A stretch of 64,000 bases of DNA from Microbacterium nymphoidis (GTDB lineage Bacteria; Actinomycetota; Actinomycetes; Actinomycetales; Microbacteriaceae). Position 1 is the first letter of the stretch; each line of letters starts with the position of its first letter. This document shows, piece after piece, positions 9,870 to 18,435 of this stretch. The stretch is from assembly GCF_021044885.1 (NCBI RefSeq), contig NZ_JAJNOD010000001.1:1612001-1676000 (forward strand), written 5' to 3'. The notes beneath the pieces are model-generated. The model was not told where the DNA came from and did no database searches. It saw only the letters and a list, made by a program, of their open reading frames with translations. Both the position numbers and the translations under genes were made by a program.

Positions 9870-11609
9870 ATGCGGGCCATCATGGTGATGTTCGACAGCC
9901 TGAACCGGCACATGCTGCCGCCGTACGGTTCGGAGGAGATCGACGCTCCCAACTTCCGCAGGCTCGCCGAGCGCACCCTGACGTTCGACAACTTCTATGC
10001 CGGATCCATGCCCTGCATGCCCGCGCGCCGCGAACTGCACACGGGCCGGCATAACTTCCTCCATCGCAGCTGGGGTCCGCTGGAGCCGTTCGACGACTCG
10101 ATGCCGGAGATGCTCGGACAGCACGGAGTGCACACCCACCTGGCGAGCGATCACCCGCACTACTGGGAGGACGGCGGGGCCACCTATCACCCGCGCTACA
10201 CCACCTGGGAGTTCTTCCGCGGACAGGAGGGCGACCCGTGGAAGGGTCATGTCCCCGCACCAGACGAGGTCGTCGGCGGCTTCAAGGGCAGGCTCCACCG
10301 GCAGGACGCCATCAACCGCGGCTACCTCCGTCGCGAAGCCGACCACCCGCAGACACTCACGTTCAACGCCGGGATCGAGTTCATCGACACCAACGCGGAT
10401 GCCGACCGCTGGTTCGTCCAGATCGAGTGCTTCGACCCGCACGAGCCGTTCTTCACCTACGAGGAGTACCGGCGACTGTATCCGCACGACTACGACGGAC
10501 CCGAATTCGACTGGCCCCCGTACGCGAAGGTGACGGAGGAGGAAGACCAGGTCGAACACGCCCGGTTCGAGTACAAGGCGCTGGTCAGCATGTGCGATCG
10601 CTCCCTCGGACGCGTGCTCGACGCGATGGACGCGCACGACATGTGGGAGGACACCCTCCTCATCGTGAACACCGACCACGGCTTCCTCCTCGGCGAACAC
10701 GGCTGGTGGGCCAAGAGCGTGCAGCCGTGGTTCAACGAGCTGGTGCATCTGCCGGCCTTCCTGTGGGATCCGCGAACGCGCCGCGCCGGCGAACGCAGCG
10801 CCCGCCTGGTGCAGACCATCGACATCGCGCCGACCCTCCTGGAGTTCTTCGGAATCGACGCCACCGCCGACATGCTCGGTGCACCACTGGAGGATGTGGA
10901 GCGTGAGGGAGCCCTGTTCGGCATCCACGGCGGCCACGTCAACATCACCGACGGGCGCTACGTCTACATGCGCGCGTGCGCGGATGCCACAAACGCTCCG
11001 CTGGAGGAGTTCACGCTGATGCCCACGCACATGCGCGGCCGGTTCGCGCCCGCGGAGTTCGCAGACGCCGAGCTGGCTCCGCCGTTCTCCTTCACGAAGG
11101 GCATCCGCCCGCTGCGTTTGAGCGGCCGCGCGCAGATCAATCCGTACGTCTTCGGGTCGCTGCTGTTCGATCTGGAAACGGACCCGCAACAAGAGCATCC
11201 GCTCGACGATCCCGAGCTGGAACTGCGCATGCTGCGTCTGCTCGCCGTCCAGCTCCGCGAGAACGACGCCCCCGCGAGCCAGTTCGAACGGCTCGGCATC
11301 CCTGCGACGGGAGAACCGGGCCCGGAGCATCTGCTGGTACACGCACAGCGCGACCGGGCGACCGCGGCCGCCGAGCCGCTTCCCCCGCTGGCGGACTTCG
11401 CGACGGGGACGTTCGGTGTGGGAACGAGCGTTCCCGACCTGCTCGCGCACCCCCGCTCCCGCGATGTGGTCACCCGGCACCTGCCGATGCTCGCGCAGAG
11501 CGAGCTGCTCGGGATGCTCGGAAGCACGACCCTCTACGGCTTGGCAGCGGTCCTGTCGATCCCTGTCGCACACTTGCGTGCGATCGCCGACGAGCTCGCC
11601 GCGATCTGA
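9870..11609 (+). CDS. Type I (formylglycine) sulfatase
   Basis: Sulfatase-family hydrolase of 579 residues, acting on a sulfate ester of unknown structure. The signature C-x-P-x-R is present as Cys49-Met-Pro-Ala-Arg53 followed by ELHTGR. The Cys would be oxidised to formylglycine by a maturase not in this window. Metal-site features include MFDS near the N-terminus and TDHGFLLGEHG in the middle. No signal peptide is visible, so it is likely cytosolic, which fits an importer partner. The ATG at 9870 has GAGGAG upstream. It is divergent from padR and carries a matching operator. The C-terminal ~100 residues are not typical of small sulfatases and may be an extra domain. Confidence 0.88.
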   Translation: MRAIMVMFDSLNRHMLPPYGSEEIDAPNFRRLAERTLTFDNFYAGSMPCMPARRELHTGRHNFLHRSWGPLEPFDDSMPEMLGQHGVHTHLASDHPHYWEDGGATYHPRYTTWEFFRGQEGDPWKGHVPAPDEVVGGFKGRLHRQDAINRGYLRREADHPQTLTFNAGIEFIDTNADADRWFVQIECFDPHEPFFTYEEYRRLYPHDYDGPEFDWPPYAKVTEEEDQVEHARFEYKALVSMCDRSLGRVLDAMDAHDMWEDTLLIVNTDHGFLLGEHGWWAKSVQPWFNELVHLPAFLWDPRTRRAGERSARLVQTIDIAPTLLEFFGIDATADMLGAPLEDVEREGALFGIHGGHVNITDGRYVYMRACADATNAPLEEFTLMPTHMRGRFAPAEFADAELAPPFSFTKGIRPLRLSGRAQINPYVFGSLLFDLETDPQQEHPLDDPELELRMLRLLAVQLRENDAPASQFERLGIPATGEPGPEHLLVHAQRDRATAAAEPLPPLADFATGTFGVGTSVPDLLAHPRSRDVVTRHLPMLAQSELLGMLGSTTLYGLAAVLSIPVAHLRAIADELAAI

Positions 11610-11656
11610 TCCCCCGCGGAAGGTAGACCCGGTCCAACAACGTGTGACACGATGGT

Positions 11657-11686
11657 GTGCGCCGGACGTTCGCACGTCGGGCGCAC
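11657..11686. terminator. Possible hairpin terminator after the sulfatase gene
   Basis: GTGCGCC (11657-11663) pairs with GGCGCAC (11680-11686), with inner complementarity GACG/CGTC. No T tract follows. The rest of the gap up to the next gene shows no other clear signal. Confidence 0.4.
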
Positions 11687-11857
11687 AGGGCATCCGCCGG
11701 GGGAGGGTGGATGCCACCACCGTCTTGTGCGGTGGCCCCATCCCGCCTCAGGAGAGTCGCCCGAGAGTCTTCGCTGCTGATCGCTGCCCGCGATCTGCTG
11801 CGCCTTGCTCAGCCAGGCAGCACTCGCTGAGCGATCGCGTTACTGAAGGAGTTGTCC

Positions 11858-12910
11858 ATGGACTGTGTGCTGGCGGAGACCGGTGGTGGACCGAGCGTCT
11901 TCCTGGTGATCGCGGGTGTCGCGATCCTCGCGCTCGGCGCTGCACTAGTGCTGTGGCGGACGCGGTCGCGCGCCGTTGGCGGCGCCCTCGTGCTCGGCGG
12001 GATCCTGATGGGAGCTGCGGCGTTCGCCGTAGTGGCGCCTCAGCCGGCGGTCGCCGATGTTCACTGCGCCCCGTCGCCGACTCCGGCACCGCCGGTTGCG
12101 ACTCCGACGGCCACGGCCACGCCGGCTCCGACACCGACGACGACGCCGGATCCCACGCCGTCCTCGACGCCGACGGTGACGGCGACGCCGACGCCGACTG
12201 CCACCGCGACGCCGACGCCCACGCCCACGCCCACGCCCACGCCCACGGCAACGGCAACGCCGACACCCACGCCGACGCCCACGCCCACGGCGTCCCCCAC
12301 GCCGACGGCCACCCCGACACCGACGGCAACGCCGACGCCGACTGCAACACCCACGCCGACACCGACGGCGACACCCACGCCTACCACCACGCCGACGCCC
12401 ACCCCCACGCCGACCGTCACACCCACGGCAACACCGACGCCCACGCCGACGCCCACGTCGACACCCACGGTGATCGACGGCGAAGTGACTGCCGCCATGG
12501 ACTACGACTTCGACGGGGCCAGCGGAACGTCGGGCATCCAGTTCTCGGGGAGCTTCGGTCCGAGTGCAGCATCCACGGGCGCCATCCCGGTGGGATCGAG
12601 TGTCCAGTTCACGATCGTCAACAACGTGTACGGCGGCGGCGTGGCCACCGCGACCTGGGCGATCGATCCCCGCCTGACCTGCACCCCCTCTCCCCTGCCC
12701 ACCTCGCTGAACACGGGTGGGGCCTGGGAGGAGACCGTGGTCGTGACGTGCGAGACCAACACTCTCCTGAACCCGGGCGATGCCCCGGCGACGGTGACGG
12801 CGCAGATCGATCCGAGCTACAGCGGAGGCATCACGTCCACCATCGTGGACCTGCCGGGCGACATCGACGAGACCAACAACACCCGGACGGAGCAGATCGT
12901 CGGCGCCTGA
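11858..12910 (+). CDS. PT-rich exported protein with C-terminal beta-sandwich-like domain
   Basis: Unrecognised 350-residue protein. Two hydrophobic segments (about 13-35 and 41-63) are followed by about 125 residues of nearly pure Pro-Thr (with Ala) and then a ~145-residue C-terminal domain. That domain (from [13 protein letters not shown] to [15 protein letters not shown]) ends like a CARDB domain, where DETNNT is common. The N-terminus suggests it is membrane-tethered with a rod-like stalk holding the domain away from the cell. The ATG at 11858 has GAAGGAG six bases upstream, better than the in-frame TTG before it. Confidence 0.7.
   Translation: MDCVLAETGGGPSVFLVIAGVAILALGAALVLWRTRSRAVGGALVLGGILMGAAAFAVVAPQPAVADVHCAPSPTPAPPVATPTATATPAPTPTTTPDPTPSSTPTVTATPTPTATATPTPTPTPTPTPTATATPTPTPTPTPTASPTPTATPTPTATPTPTATPTPTPTATPTPTTTPTPTPTPTVTPTATPTPTPTPTSTPTVIDGEVTAAMDYDFDGASGTSGIQFSGSFGPSAASTGAIPVGSSVQFTIVNNVYGGGVATATWAIDPRLTCTPSPLPTSLNTGGAWEETVVVTCETNTLLNPGDAPATVTAQIDPSYSGGITSTIVDLPGDIDETNNTRTEQIVGA
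12070..12475 (+). repeat. Long hexanucleotide Pro-Thr-encoding repeat
   Basis: About 400 bp of ACGCCS/ACACCS hexamers inside the PT-rich protein gene. It is the longest of the PT tracts in this window. It is hexameric, so slippage changes stalk length without shifting the frame. Confidence 0.85.
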
Positions 12911-13013
12911 CCGCCCCCACGCCTCGCTCAGCACTCTCGCTGTGCCCCGACGCCGCCCAATGACAGCCTGTCGCGCCCGGCCGGGGTGTTCGATGATGTC
13001 CGTTTCCCACCGC

Positions 13014-13030
13014 GTTCGGATGATCCGAAC
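13014..13030. promoter_or_regulatory. 17-bp palindrome upstream of a small membrane protein gene
   Basis: GTTCGGATGATCCGAAC has perfect 8-bp arms around a single G. It directly abuts a TAGTTT -10-like hexamer (13032-13037), so a bound protein would block the promoter. Confidence 0.55.
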
Positions 13031-13031
13031 C

Positions 13032-13037
13032 TAGTTT
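13032..13037 (+). promoter_or_regulatory. -10 hexamer TAGTTT, leaderless start
   Basis: TAGTTT ends 7 bases before the ATG of the small membrane protein, the spacing expected when transcription begins at the start codon. Confidence 0.5.
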
Positions 13038-13044
13038 GCACGGC

Positions 13045-13287
13045 ATGGTCAAGACAGAACCCGGAACCCCGCTTGCGAGCACCGTTGTCATCTCGCTGAT
13101 CACCGCGCTCGTCGCTCTTGCAATGAACGCGGTTCTGGCTCTGGAATTCGACCTAAACGTGTGGGTCCGGATCCCGATCAGCGTCCTCGTCGGCGTCCTC
13201 GTCGGTCTCCTCACCAGCTGGCTACGCACCAGGCTCGGCGAGCACCAACGGCCTGACAAGGAGCCCGATGAGCGCGATCTTCCTTGA
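13045..13287 (+). CDS. Small two-helix membrane protein
   Basis: Unrecognised 80-residue protein with two predicted membrane helices (about 11-32 and 42-60) and a charged C-terminal tail (RTRLGEHQRPDKEPDERDLP). It overlaps no other gene. The ATG lies 7 bases after TAGTTT and just behind a 17-bp palindrome, which supports it as a real, regulated, leaderless gene. No function can be assigned. Confidence 0.6.
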   Translation: MVKTEPGTPLASTVVISLITALVALAMNAVLALEFDLNVWVRIPISVLVGVLVGLLTSWLRTRLGEHQRPDKEPDERDLP

Positions 13288-13296
13288 TGGGCCGAG

Positions 13297-14292
13297 TCAG
13301 GCGTCGCCGGAGGCGGCGCGGAAGTCGCGGTCCCAGTCCTGCAGCTCCTTGCGACCGCCCACCAGGGAGTCCAGCGTCACCTGGAAGTGAAGCGCGCGGA
13401 ACGCGTTGACCTGCTTGATGTTCTCCACCACCTCGTCCGACACGGCACCGAGAGCGCGCTCGACCTCGGCGATGCGCTCCTGGGGGTCGTCCCAGAGATG
13501 GGGGTTGCGGACGATGTCGAGCAGGTAGTCGGGATGCAGCGCCGCGATCAGCTTGCGCAGCTTCGCGTCGTATTCCACTCCCGCGGTGGCAATCTGGCCG
13601 TCGTCGGGACGACGCGCCAGCCGCATGAACAGTTCCCCCGTGTTCGTGGCGAGCGCATCGATGCCGCGCGCCGCCCGCTGCGCGACGGGATCGCTCGCTG
13701 CGGCGTAGGCCGGGATGAATCCGCGGAGGGTGGCGATGTCGGCGAGGATCGGCCCCGGCAGCGCGGTGGGCCTGGCCGGGGATGTCGCCTTTCGCCGACG
13801 CCGAGCGATCACGAGCGGAACCGTCACGGCAGCGACGAGCGCCACCGCTCCCACCGTCACGCCGGCCACCAGCCCGCCGCCGAAACCGCCGCCCGCGTCG
13901 TCGCCGGAGGGGGTGAGCGCGACGATCCCCTGGATCGTGGCAGGCAGCGACTCGGTCATCGGCCCCTGCTGCTCCTGCTCGTTCGCGATGCGCAGCGCGT
14001 CGGTGGCAGGCACCACGTCCGACGTCGCGGCGAGGTCGTCCCCCACCGCAACGACGAGCGTGTCGTGCCCATCCCGCGAGGCGATGCGATCCAGCATCTC
14101 CGAGGAGCGTCCCACCAGGTCCTTCACCGACTCCGGGTAGACCACCACGGCGATGTCGGTTCCCGCGACCTGCTCCTCCAGGCTCGCCTGCAGCGTCTGC
14201 CAGTCCGGGACGCCCTTGTCGACGTACACCTGCTGGCTCGCGAGATGATCGATCGCGTCACTGACGTAGTCGAACGGGAGCAGATGCGGCAC
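13297..14292 (-). CDS. Membrane protein with N-terminal DUF6676-like domain
   Basis: A 331-residue protein. An N-terminal domain (about 1-120, with VVVYPESVKDLVGRSSEMLDRIA) of the kind seen in Rv1476-like actinobacterial membrane proteins is followed by a glycine-rich stretch, one membrane helix (~140-165) ending in RRRRK, and a helical cytoplasmic domain (~180-330). The GTG at 14292 is chosen because GGAGAG lies just upstream and the gene then begins 14 bp after the VWA lipoprotein gene. The pairing suggests a shared envelope function. The homology call is from memory of the fold pattern and is tentative. Confidence 0.72.
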   Translation of the reverse strand: MPHLLPFDYVSDAIDHLASQQVYVDKGVPDWQTLQASLEEQVAGTDIAVVVYPESVKDLVGRSSEMLDRIASRDGHDTLVVAVGDDLAATSDVVPATDALRIANEQEQQGPMTESLPATIQGIVALTPSGDDAGGGFGGGLVAGVTVGAVALVAAVTVPLVIARRRRKATSPARPTALPGPILADIATLRGFIPAYAAASDPVAQRAARGIDALATNTGELFMRLARRPDDGQIATAGVEYDAKLRKLIAALHPDYLLDIVRNPHLWDDPQERIAEVERALGAVSDEVVENIKQVNAFRALHFQVTLDSLVGGRKELQDWDRDFRAASGDA

Positions 14293-14305
14293 GTGCGCTC
14301 TCCGA

Positions 14306-16150
14306 TCAGAAGTTGTTGATGACCGAGGCGAACACCAGGTCGATCTTGGCGGAGTCGGAGGCGTCGAACCACTGACCACCGGTGGCCTCGGCGATGCGCT
14401 GCAGCACGCCCGTGTCGGCGCTGTTGCCGTAGGCGATCGGGAAGATGCGCACCGGCGCTGCCCCCGATCCCTCACCCGAGTCCTGGCGGATCTTGGCGAT
14501 CAGCGAGTCGAGCGAGATGGACGAGTCGGTGTCCTCACCGTCGGAGAGCACCACGATCGCGTTGATGCGACCGGGCTCGGCGCGACTGCGCATCTCGTCG
14601 TACGCCGTGGCGATGGCGTCGTAGAGCGGCGTGCCGTTGCGCTGGGCGTAGCGGAGGTCATCGAGCGAGGTATTGATGCTCTCCTTCGCGTCGGCGAGCG
14701 CCTCCACGTCACGCAGCGCCACGATGCCGTTGCCGGCGTCGGAGGAGACACCGGTGGTGAAGGCCCACACGCCGACCTCGTCCGTGGAGCGGAAGTGGCC
14801 GAGCGTGGACTGCGCTCCCTGGATCGCGCCATCGAGGCGCGAGCGGCCGTCGCCGATGGGCTCGTCCATGGAACCCGAGATGTCGATGAGCTCCAGCACG
14901 CTCGACGGCTTGCGGATGGTGGTCCACTGGTCGATGGCCGCGGACACCACGTCCACCGCGGGCTGGGGGAGCGAGACGGTCGGCTTCGCCGGGTCCACGC
15001 CGTAGGCGGCGGTGAAGAGGTCGCCCAGGGGCACCGACTCGTCGAGCGGGCGGAAGCCGAACTGCGGCAGGATCCGCTGCGCGGTCTCGGTCTGCACGAA
15101 GGCGGCGAACGCCTCGCCGGCGGCGCGCTGCTCCGGAGTGACCCAGGAGGTGCCCAGCACGGTGATGGGGTTGTCCGACCACATCGATCCGCCGCTCGGG
15201 TAGACGGCGACCAGCTTCTCCTTCGGCGGGGTCAGCTTCTCCCCCGGCTCGACGGTGTGCGAATCGGCGTTGCCCTGGTTGTAGTTGAGCAGCGAGGTCT
15301 CCTCCAGCGCCACGGCGGAGACGTAGCCGGAGCCGCCCGTGCCGTTCTGCGTGCCCTTGTACAGGGTGTTCAGCACCTTGCCGGTGGTGTCGCCGTAGTG
15401 GATGACGCACTCCTCGAACACGCGCGAGAAGTCGGCCGCCGCTGCCACATCCGCGGTCGTGAGGTCCGCCGTCTTGTCGGCAGCGGCGTAGGACTGCATG
15501 AGGATGGCGGACAGACCCGTGGTGGAGGTGTTGGGGTTGGTCTTGGAGATCTTGAACGCGCCCCAGACCGGCTTGCCGACGCTCCCCCAGCCCTCCGGGT
15601 CCTGGCAGAGCTTCGCGAAGTCGGCGATGCCGATGTCCTTGTTCGGCCAGCCGAGCGCCTTCGCCATCGTCTCGGGCATGCCGAACACGATGGGGGTGTG
15701 GGTGAAGGACTTCGGCTCCCCGACGATGGCGGGCGACGCCGCAGCGGCCACCCGGGAGGTCCACACCGTTGAGGCGGGTGACCACATCGTCGGCCAGCGG
15801 CGGGGGTCCTCATCCGGCCAGTCGCCACCGGCGGTGAGGTAGCGGGTCGCATCGCCGGAGGTCACGTTGATCGGCCGCACGGTCGCGCAGGTCTTCAGCG
15901 ACTTCGCCTCGGACGACTCCTTGAATGCGTCCGCGAGCGCGTCCAGCATGTTGACCTTCTCCGAGCTCGTGGCCACCACGACGCTGGTGCAGCCGTCATC
16001 TGCCCAGTCGGTGCCGGAGGAGGTCTCATCCACCGGCCCCGAGGCCGAGCAGCCGCTCAGCACGACGATCGAGGCGAGGGCGGCGATGCCCCAGCTCCGA
16101 AGGCGACGGCCCCGTGTCGTTGTGCGATTCCCCCTGCGCTGCTGACTCAT
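14306..16150 (-). CDS. Substrate-binding and VWA domain lipoprotein
   Basis: A 614-residue exported lipoprotein. The signal peptide ends in VLSGC with Cys34 as the lipidation site. A periplasmic-binding-protein-like domain (~50-400) is followed by a von Willebrand A domain (~405-614) with the complete MIDAS start DISGSMD and a later SDGEDTD. Such fusions occur in actinobacteria, where the VWA part probably contacts a partner in a metal-dependent way. The substrate is unknown. The downstream membrane protein is 14 bp away and is probably co-transcribed. TACGCT six bases before the ATG indicates a leaderless start. Confidence 0.85.
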   Translation of the reverse strand: MSQQRRGNRTTTRGRRLRSWGIAALASIVVLSGCSASGPVDETSSGTDWADDGCTSVVVATSSEKVNMLDALADAFKESSEAKSLKTCATVRPINVTSGDATRYLTAGGDWPDEDPRRWPTMWSPASTVWTSRVAAAASPAIVGEPKSFTHTPIVFGMPETMAKALGWPNKDIGIADFAKLCQDPEGWGSVGKPVWGAFKISKTNPNTSTTGLSAILMQSYAAADKTADLTTADVAAAADFSRVFEECVIHYGDTTGKVLNTLYKGTQNGTGGSGYVSAVALEETSLLNYNQGNADSHTVEPGEKLTPPKEKLVAVYPSGGSMWSDNPITVLGTSWVTPEQRAAGEAFAAFVQTETAQRILPQFGFRPLDESVPLGDLFTAAYGVDPAKPTVSLPQPAVDVVSAAIDQWTTIRKPSSVLELIDISGSMDEPIGDGRSRLDGAIQGAQSTLGHFRSTDEVGVWAFTTGVSSDAGNGIVALRDVEALADAKESINTSLDDLRYAQRNGTPLYDAIATAYDEMRSRAEPGRINAIVVLSDGEDTDSSISLDSLIAKIRQDSGEGSGAAPVRIFPIAYGNSADTGVLQRIAEATGGQWFDASDSAKIDLVFASVINNF

Positions 16151-16156
16151 GGCACC

Positions 16157-16162
16157 AGCGTA
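16157..16162 (-). promoter_or_regulatory. -10 hexamer TACGCT, leaderless start
   Basis: TACGCT on the reverse strand ends 6 bases before the ATG of the VWA lipoprotein gene, which has no Shine-Dalgarno. Confidence 0.5.
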
Positions 16163-16240
16163 TTCGGCGCTTCGCGCGAGCGGGAACTTCGAGACCCTTC
16201 CGTTGTCCGGAGGGTGGACGAACGGACGTCGGTGGAATAT

Positions 16241-16255
16241 GTTGTGCGAAACAAC
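16241..16255. promoter_or_regulatory. Palindrome before the Gfo/Idh/MocA gene
   Basis: GTTGTGCGAAACAAC has 5-bp arms and a 5-base centre and is followed by TTTTT. It sits 20 bp upstream of the start. It may be an operator for an IclR- or GntR-like regulator or a weak attenuator hairpin. The sequence does not decide between them. Confidence 0.45.
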
Positions 16256-16275
16256 TTTTTAGCGGAGGAGCAACG

Positions 16276-17445
16276 ATGCCCCAGGCACTTCGGGTGGCGA
16301 TGATCGGTCACGGCTTCATGGGGGCCGCCCACTCACAGGCATGGCGCGTGGCGCCGCGGTTCTTCGACCTGCCCGCCGACGTGCGGATGCAGGTGCTTGT
16401 GGGCCGCAATCTCGACAGCGCCCGCGCCGCGGCGGACACCTGGGGCTGGGACGAGGCGTCCGATGACTGGCGTGCCGTGATCGCACGCGACGACATCGAC
16501 GTGGTCGACATCGTCACCCCGGGCGACACCCACGCCGAGATCGCCCTGGCAGCCCTGCGCGCCGGTAAGCACGTCATGTGCGAGAAGCCGCTGGCCAACA
16601 CCGTCGCAGAGGCCGCCGAGATGACCGCGGTGGCCGAGGAGGCGGAGCGCAACGGTGTGCGATCGATGGTCGGCTTCACCTACCGCCGGGTGCCCGCAGC
16701 GACGTTCGCCCGCCAGCTCGTGGCAGACGGCCGCCTCGGCGAAATCCGCCAGATCCGCGCCGAGTACCTGCAGGACTGGCTCACCGACCCCGAAGCGCCG
16801 CTGACGTGGCGACTGCAGAAGGAGCGCGCCGGATCCGGATCCCTCGGCGACATCGGCGCCCACGCCATCGACATGGTCGAGTTCGTCACCGGGGCGCACC
16901 TCACCTCGGTGTCCGGACTGCTGGAGACCCTGGTGACCGAGCGTCCGCTGCTCGCCTCCGGCGTCGGGCTGAGCGGCACCGCATCGGATGAGCGGGGCGA
17001 AGTCACCGTCGATGACGTGGCGCTGTTCACCGGACGCTTCGACAGCGGGGCGCTCGGATCGTTCGAGGCGACACGCTTCCGGACCGGGCGCAAGAACGCC
17101 TTCCGGTTCGAGATCTCCGGCACGCGAGGCGCCCTGTCCTTCGACATGGAGCGCATGAACGAGCTGCAGTTCTACGACGCCACCGCGCCCGAGCTGGAGC
17201 TGGGCTTCCGGCGGATCCTCGTCACCGAGGCCGAGCACCCCTACGCGGGGGCCTGGTGGCCCACCGGGCACATGCTCGGCTACGAGCACGGCTTCAGCCA
17301 CCAGGTGGTGGACTTCGTCACCGCGATCGCGGACGGGACTCCCGCATCGCCCAGCTTCGCCGAGGGCCTGCACATCCAGCGCGTGCTGGATGCCGTCGAG
17401 GCGAGCTCCGCGGCCGGCAGCACGTGGGTTCGGATCGAGTCCTGA
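16276..17445 (+). CDS. Gfo/Idh/MocA family oxidoreductase
   Basis: NAD(P)-dependent sugar or cyclitol dehydrogenase of 389 residues. The Rossmann loop GHGFMGAAHS is near residue 11, and the family hallmark EKPLA (in VMCEKPLANT, about residue 100) is present with its conserved Lys. The C-terminal alpha/beta domain carries GDIGAHAIDMVEF, where the His is the usual catalytic residue. The ATG at 16276 has GGAGGAG upstream. The substrate is unknown, with inositols and polyols common for this subgroup. It stands alone between divergent and convergent neighbours. Confidence 0.88.
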   Translation: MPQALRVAMIGHGFMGAAHSQAWRVAPRFFDLPADVRMQVLVGRNLDSARAAADTWGWDEASDDWRAVIARDDIDVVDIVTPGDTHAEIALAALRAGKHVMCEKPLANTVAEAAEMTAVAEEAERNGVRSMVGFTYRRVPAATFARQLVADGRLGEIRQIRAEYLQDWLTDPEAPLTWRLQKERAGSGSLGDIGAHAIDMVEFVTGAHLTSVSGLLETLVTERPLLASGVGLSGTASDERGEVTVDDVALFTGRFDSGALGSFEATRFRTGRKNAFRFEISGTRGALSFDMERMNELQFYDATAPELELGFRRILVTEAEHPYAGAWWPTGHMLGYEHGFSHQVVDFVTAIADGTPASPSFAEGLHIQRVLDAVEASSAAGSTWVRIES

Positions 17446-17460
17446 CCCCCTCCCCGAGAC

Positions 17461-17488
17461 GTGCGCCGGTGGGCGAGAACCGGCGCAC
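17461..17488. terminator. Hairpin terminator after the oxidoreductase gene
   Basis: GTGCGCCGGT (17461-17470) pairs perfectly with ACCGGCGCAC (17479-17488) across an 8-base loop, 15 bases after the stop codon. Confidence 0.7.
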
Positions 17489-17517
17489 TGTGTGGATTCC
17501 CACCCGCGGACGGATGT

Positions 17518-17591
17518 CCCCCCCCCCCCCCCGTCAGATGCCTACGGGAAAGAGTCAGATGCCCGCGGGATCAGATGCCCGCGGGAAAGAG
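17518..17591. repeat. Poly-C(15) tract and three copies of a gene 3' end
   Basis: A run of 15 C (17518-17532) is followed by three tandem units starting TCAGATGCC (17534-17554, 17555-17570, 17571-17591). Read on the reverse strand each unit ends in GGCATCTGA, and the complete ones encode LFPxGI-stop. The outer two copies lie beyond the stop codon of the hydrolase gene. The last 21 bases of the gene have thus been duplicated downstream, next to a homopolymer. Confidence 0.85.
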
Positions 17592-18323
17592 GTGACGGAC
17601 GTAGAAGCGTGCGGCATCCTCGCCTGCGAACGACGGCACACCCGTATGACCGCCGAGGTTCGCCTGGAGTGTCTTCTCGGACGACCCGAAGGCGTCGAAC
17701 AGGTCCAGAGCCATCTGCCGGTCGTTCCCCTCGTCATCCCACTGCAGCAGCATGTGGATCGGAATCGTGAGCCGGTGCGCGGCGTCGAGAACGCTGCGAG
17801 GCACGAAGCTGCCCGCGAAGAGCCCGGCTGCCACGATCCGCGGATCGCGGAGTGCGAGAGCGATGGCGATCGAGACGACGCCCCCGGAGACGGCGACTCG
17901 ATCCCCGATGTCGTCACGCTGCTGCACCGCGTCCAGGGCGGCCTGCCACTCCGGTACGGCGCGATCCACCAGCGGCAGGATGAGTCGATCGACGAGGTCA
18001 TCGCCCGGCGGCCGCCCGGCTGCGAGCGCCTCGCGCAACTCCGCGCGCACCTGCTCCGCTCCGGGAAGCGGCGGCCGCGCACCCGCGCCGGGCTGTTCGA
18101 TCGCGATCGAGGCGATTGCCGACGATGCCGCGCTGCGCGCACGCGCGCGCAGACCCGGCCGCATGCGCTCCAGCGCGAACCCTCCGGGCTGTCCGAGCAG
18201 GATGAGAGGAGCCGGGGCCCCAGCCGAAGCCGCCGGTGTCCAGAGCACGCCGTCGATGTCTCCCAGCGTGAAGTCCCGCTCGATGAGCACCTCGTCGACG
18301 CGATGGTGGGTGGTGATGTTCAT
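17571..18323 (-). CDS. Alpha/beta hydrolase family protein
   Basis: A 250-residue cytosolic hydrolase-like protein. The nucleophile region reads DRVAVSGGVVS, so the elbow is VSGG instead of GxSxG. A late Asp (QWDDEGND) and His (GGHTGVP) could complete a triad. The oxyanion-side segment ILLGQPGGF is present. It resembles small dienelactone-hydrolase-like esterases. The ATG at 18323 has GGAGACC upstream and is preferred to the longer arginine-rich extension. The gene's last codons are repeated twice downstream. Confidence 0.72.
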   Translation of the reverse strand: MNITTHHRVDEVLIERDFTLGDIDGVLWTPAASAGAPAPLILLGQPGGFALERMRPGLRARARSAASSAIASIAIEQPGAGARPPLPGAEQVRAELREALAAGRPPGDDLVDRLILPLVDRAVPEWQAALDAVQQRDDIGDRVAVSGGVVSIAIALALRDPRIVAAGLFAGSFVPRSVLDAAHRLTIPIHMLLQWDDEGNDRQMALDLFDAFGSSEKTLQANLGGHTGVPSFAGEDAARFYVRHLFPAGI

Positions 18324-18423
18324 GGTCTCCATTCGGCGCCCGGTGTCCGGCCGTCGGCGTGACAGAATACGCCTGCCTGGTCGCAGCGGCTCGCCGTCGG
18401 AAATCCGCCACTGACGACGCCGA

Positions 18424-18429
18424 TAGGCT
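18424..18429 (+). promoter_or_regulatory. -10 hexamer TAGGCT, leaderless start
   Basis: TAGGCT ends 6 bases before the yaeQ ATG. Confidence 0.5.
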
Positions 18430-18435
18430 CGAGGG

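Noticed and set aside
9831..11741. Reverse-strand open frame of 636 codons opposite the sulfatase
   Set aside because: No recognisable motifs, Arg/Val/Glu-rich antisense composition, and it runs through the padR/sulfatase operator region.
12070..12475. Regular short repeats resembling an array
   Set aside because: Hexameric Pro-Thr codons inside a coding gene with no unique spacers, so not a CRISPR.
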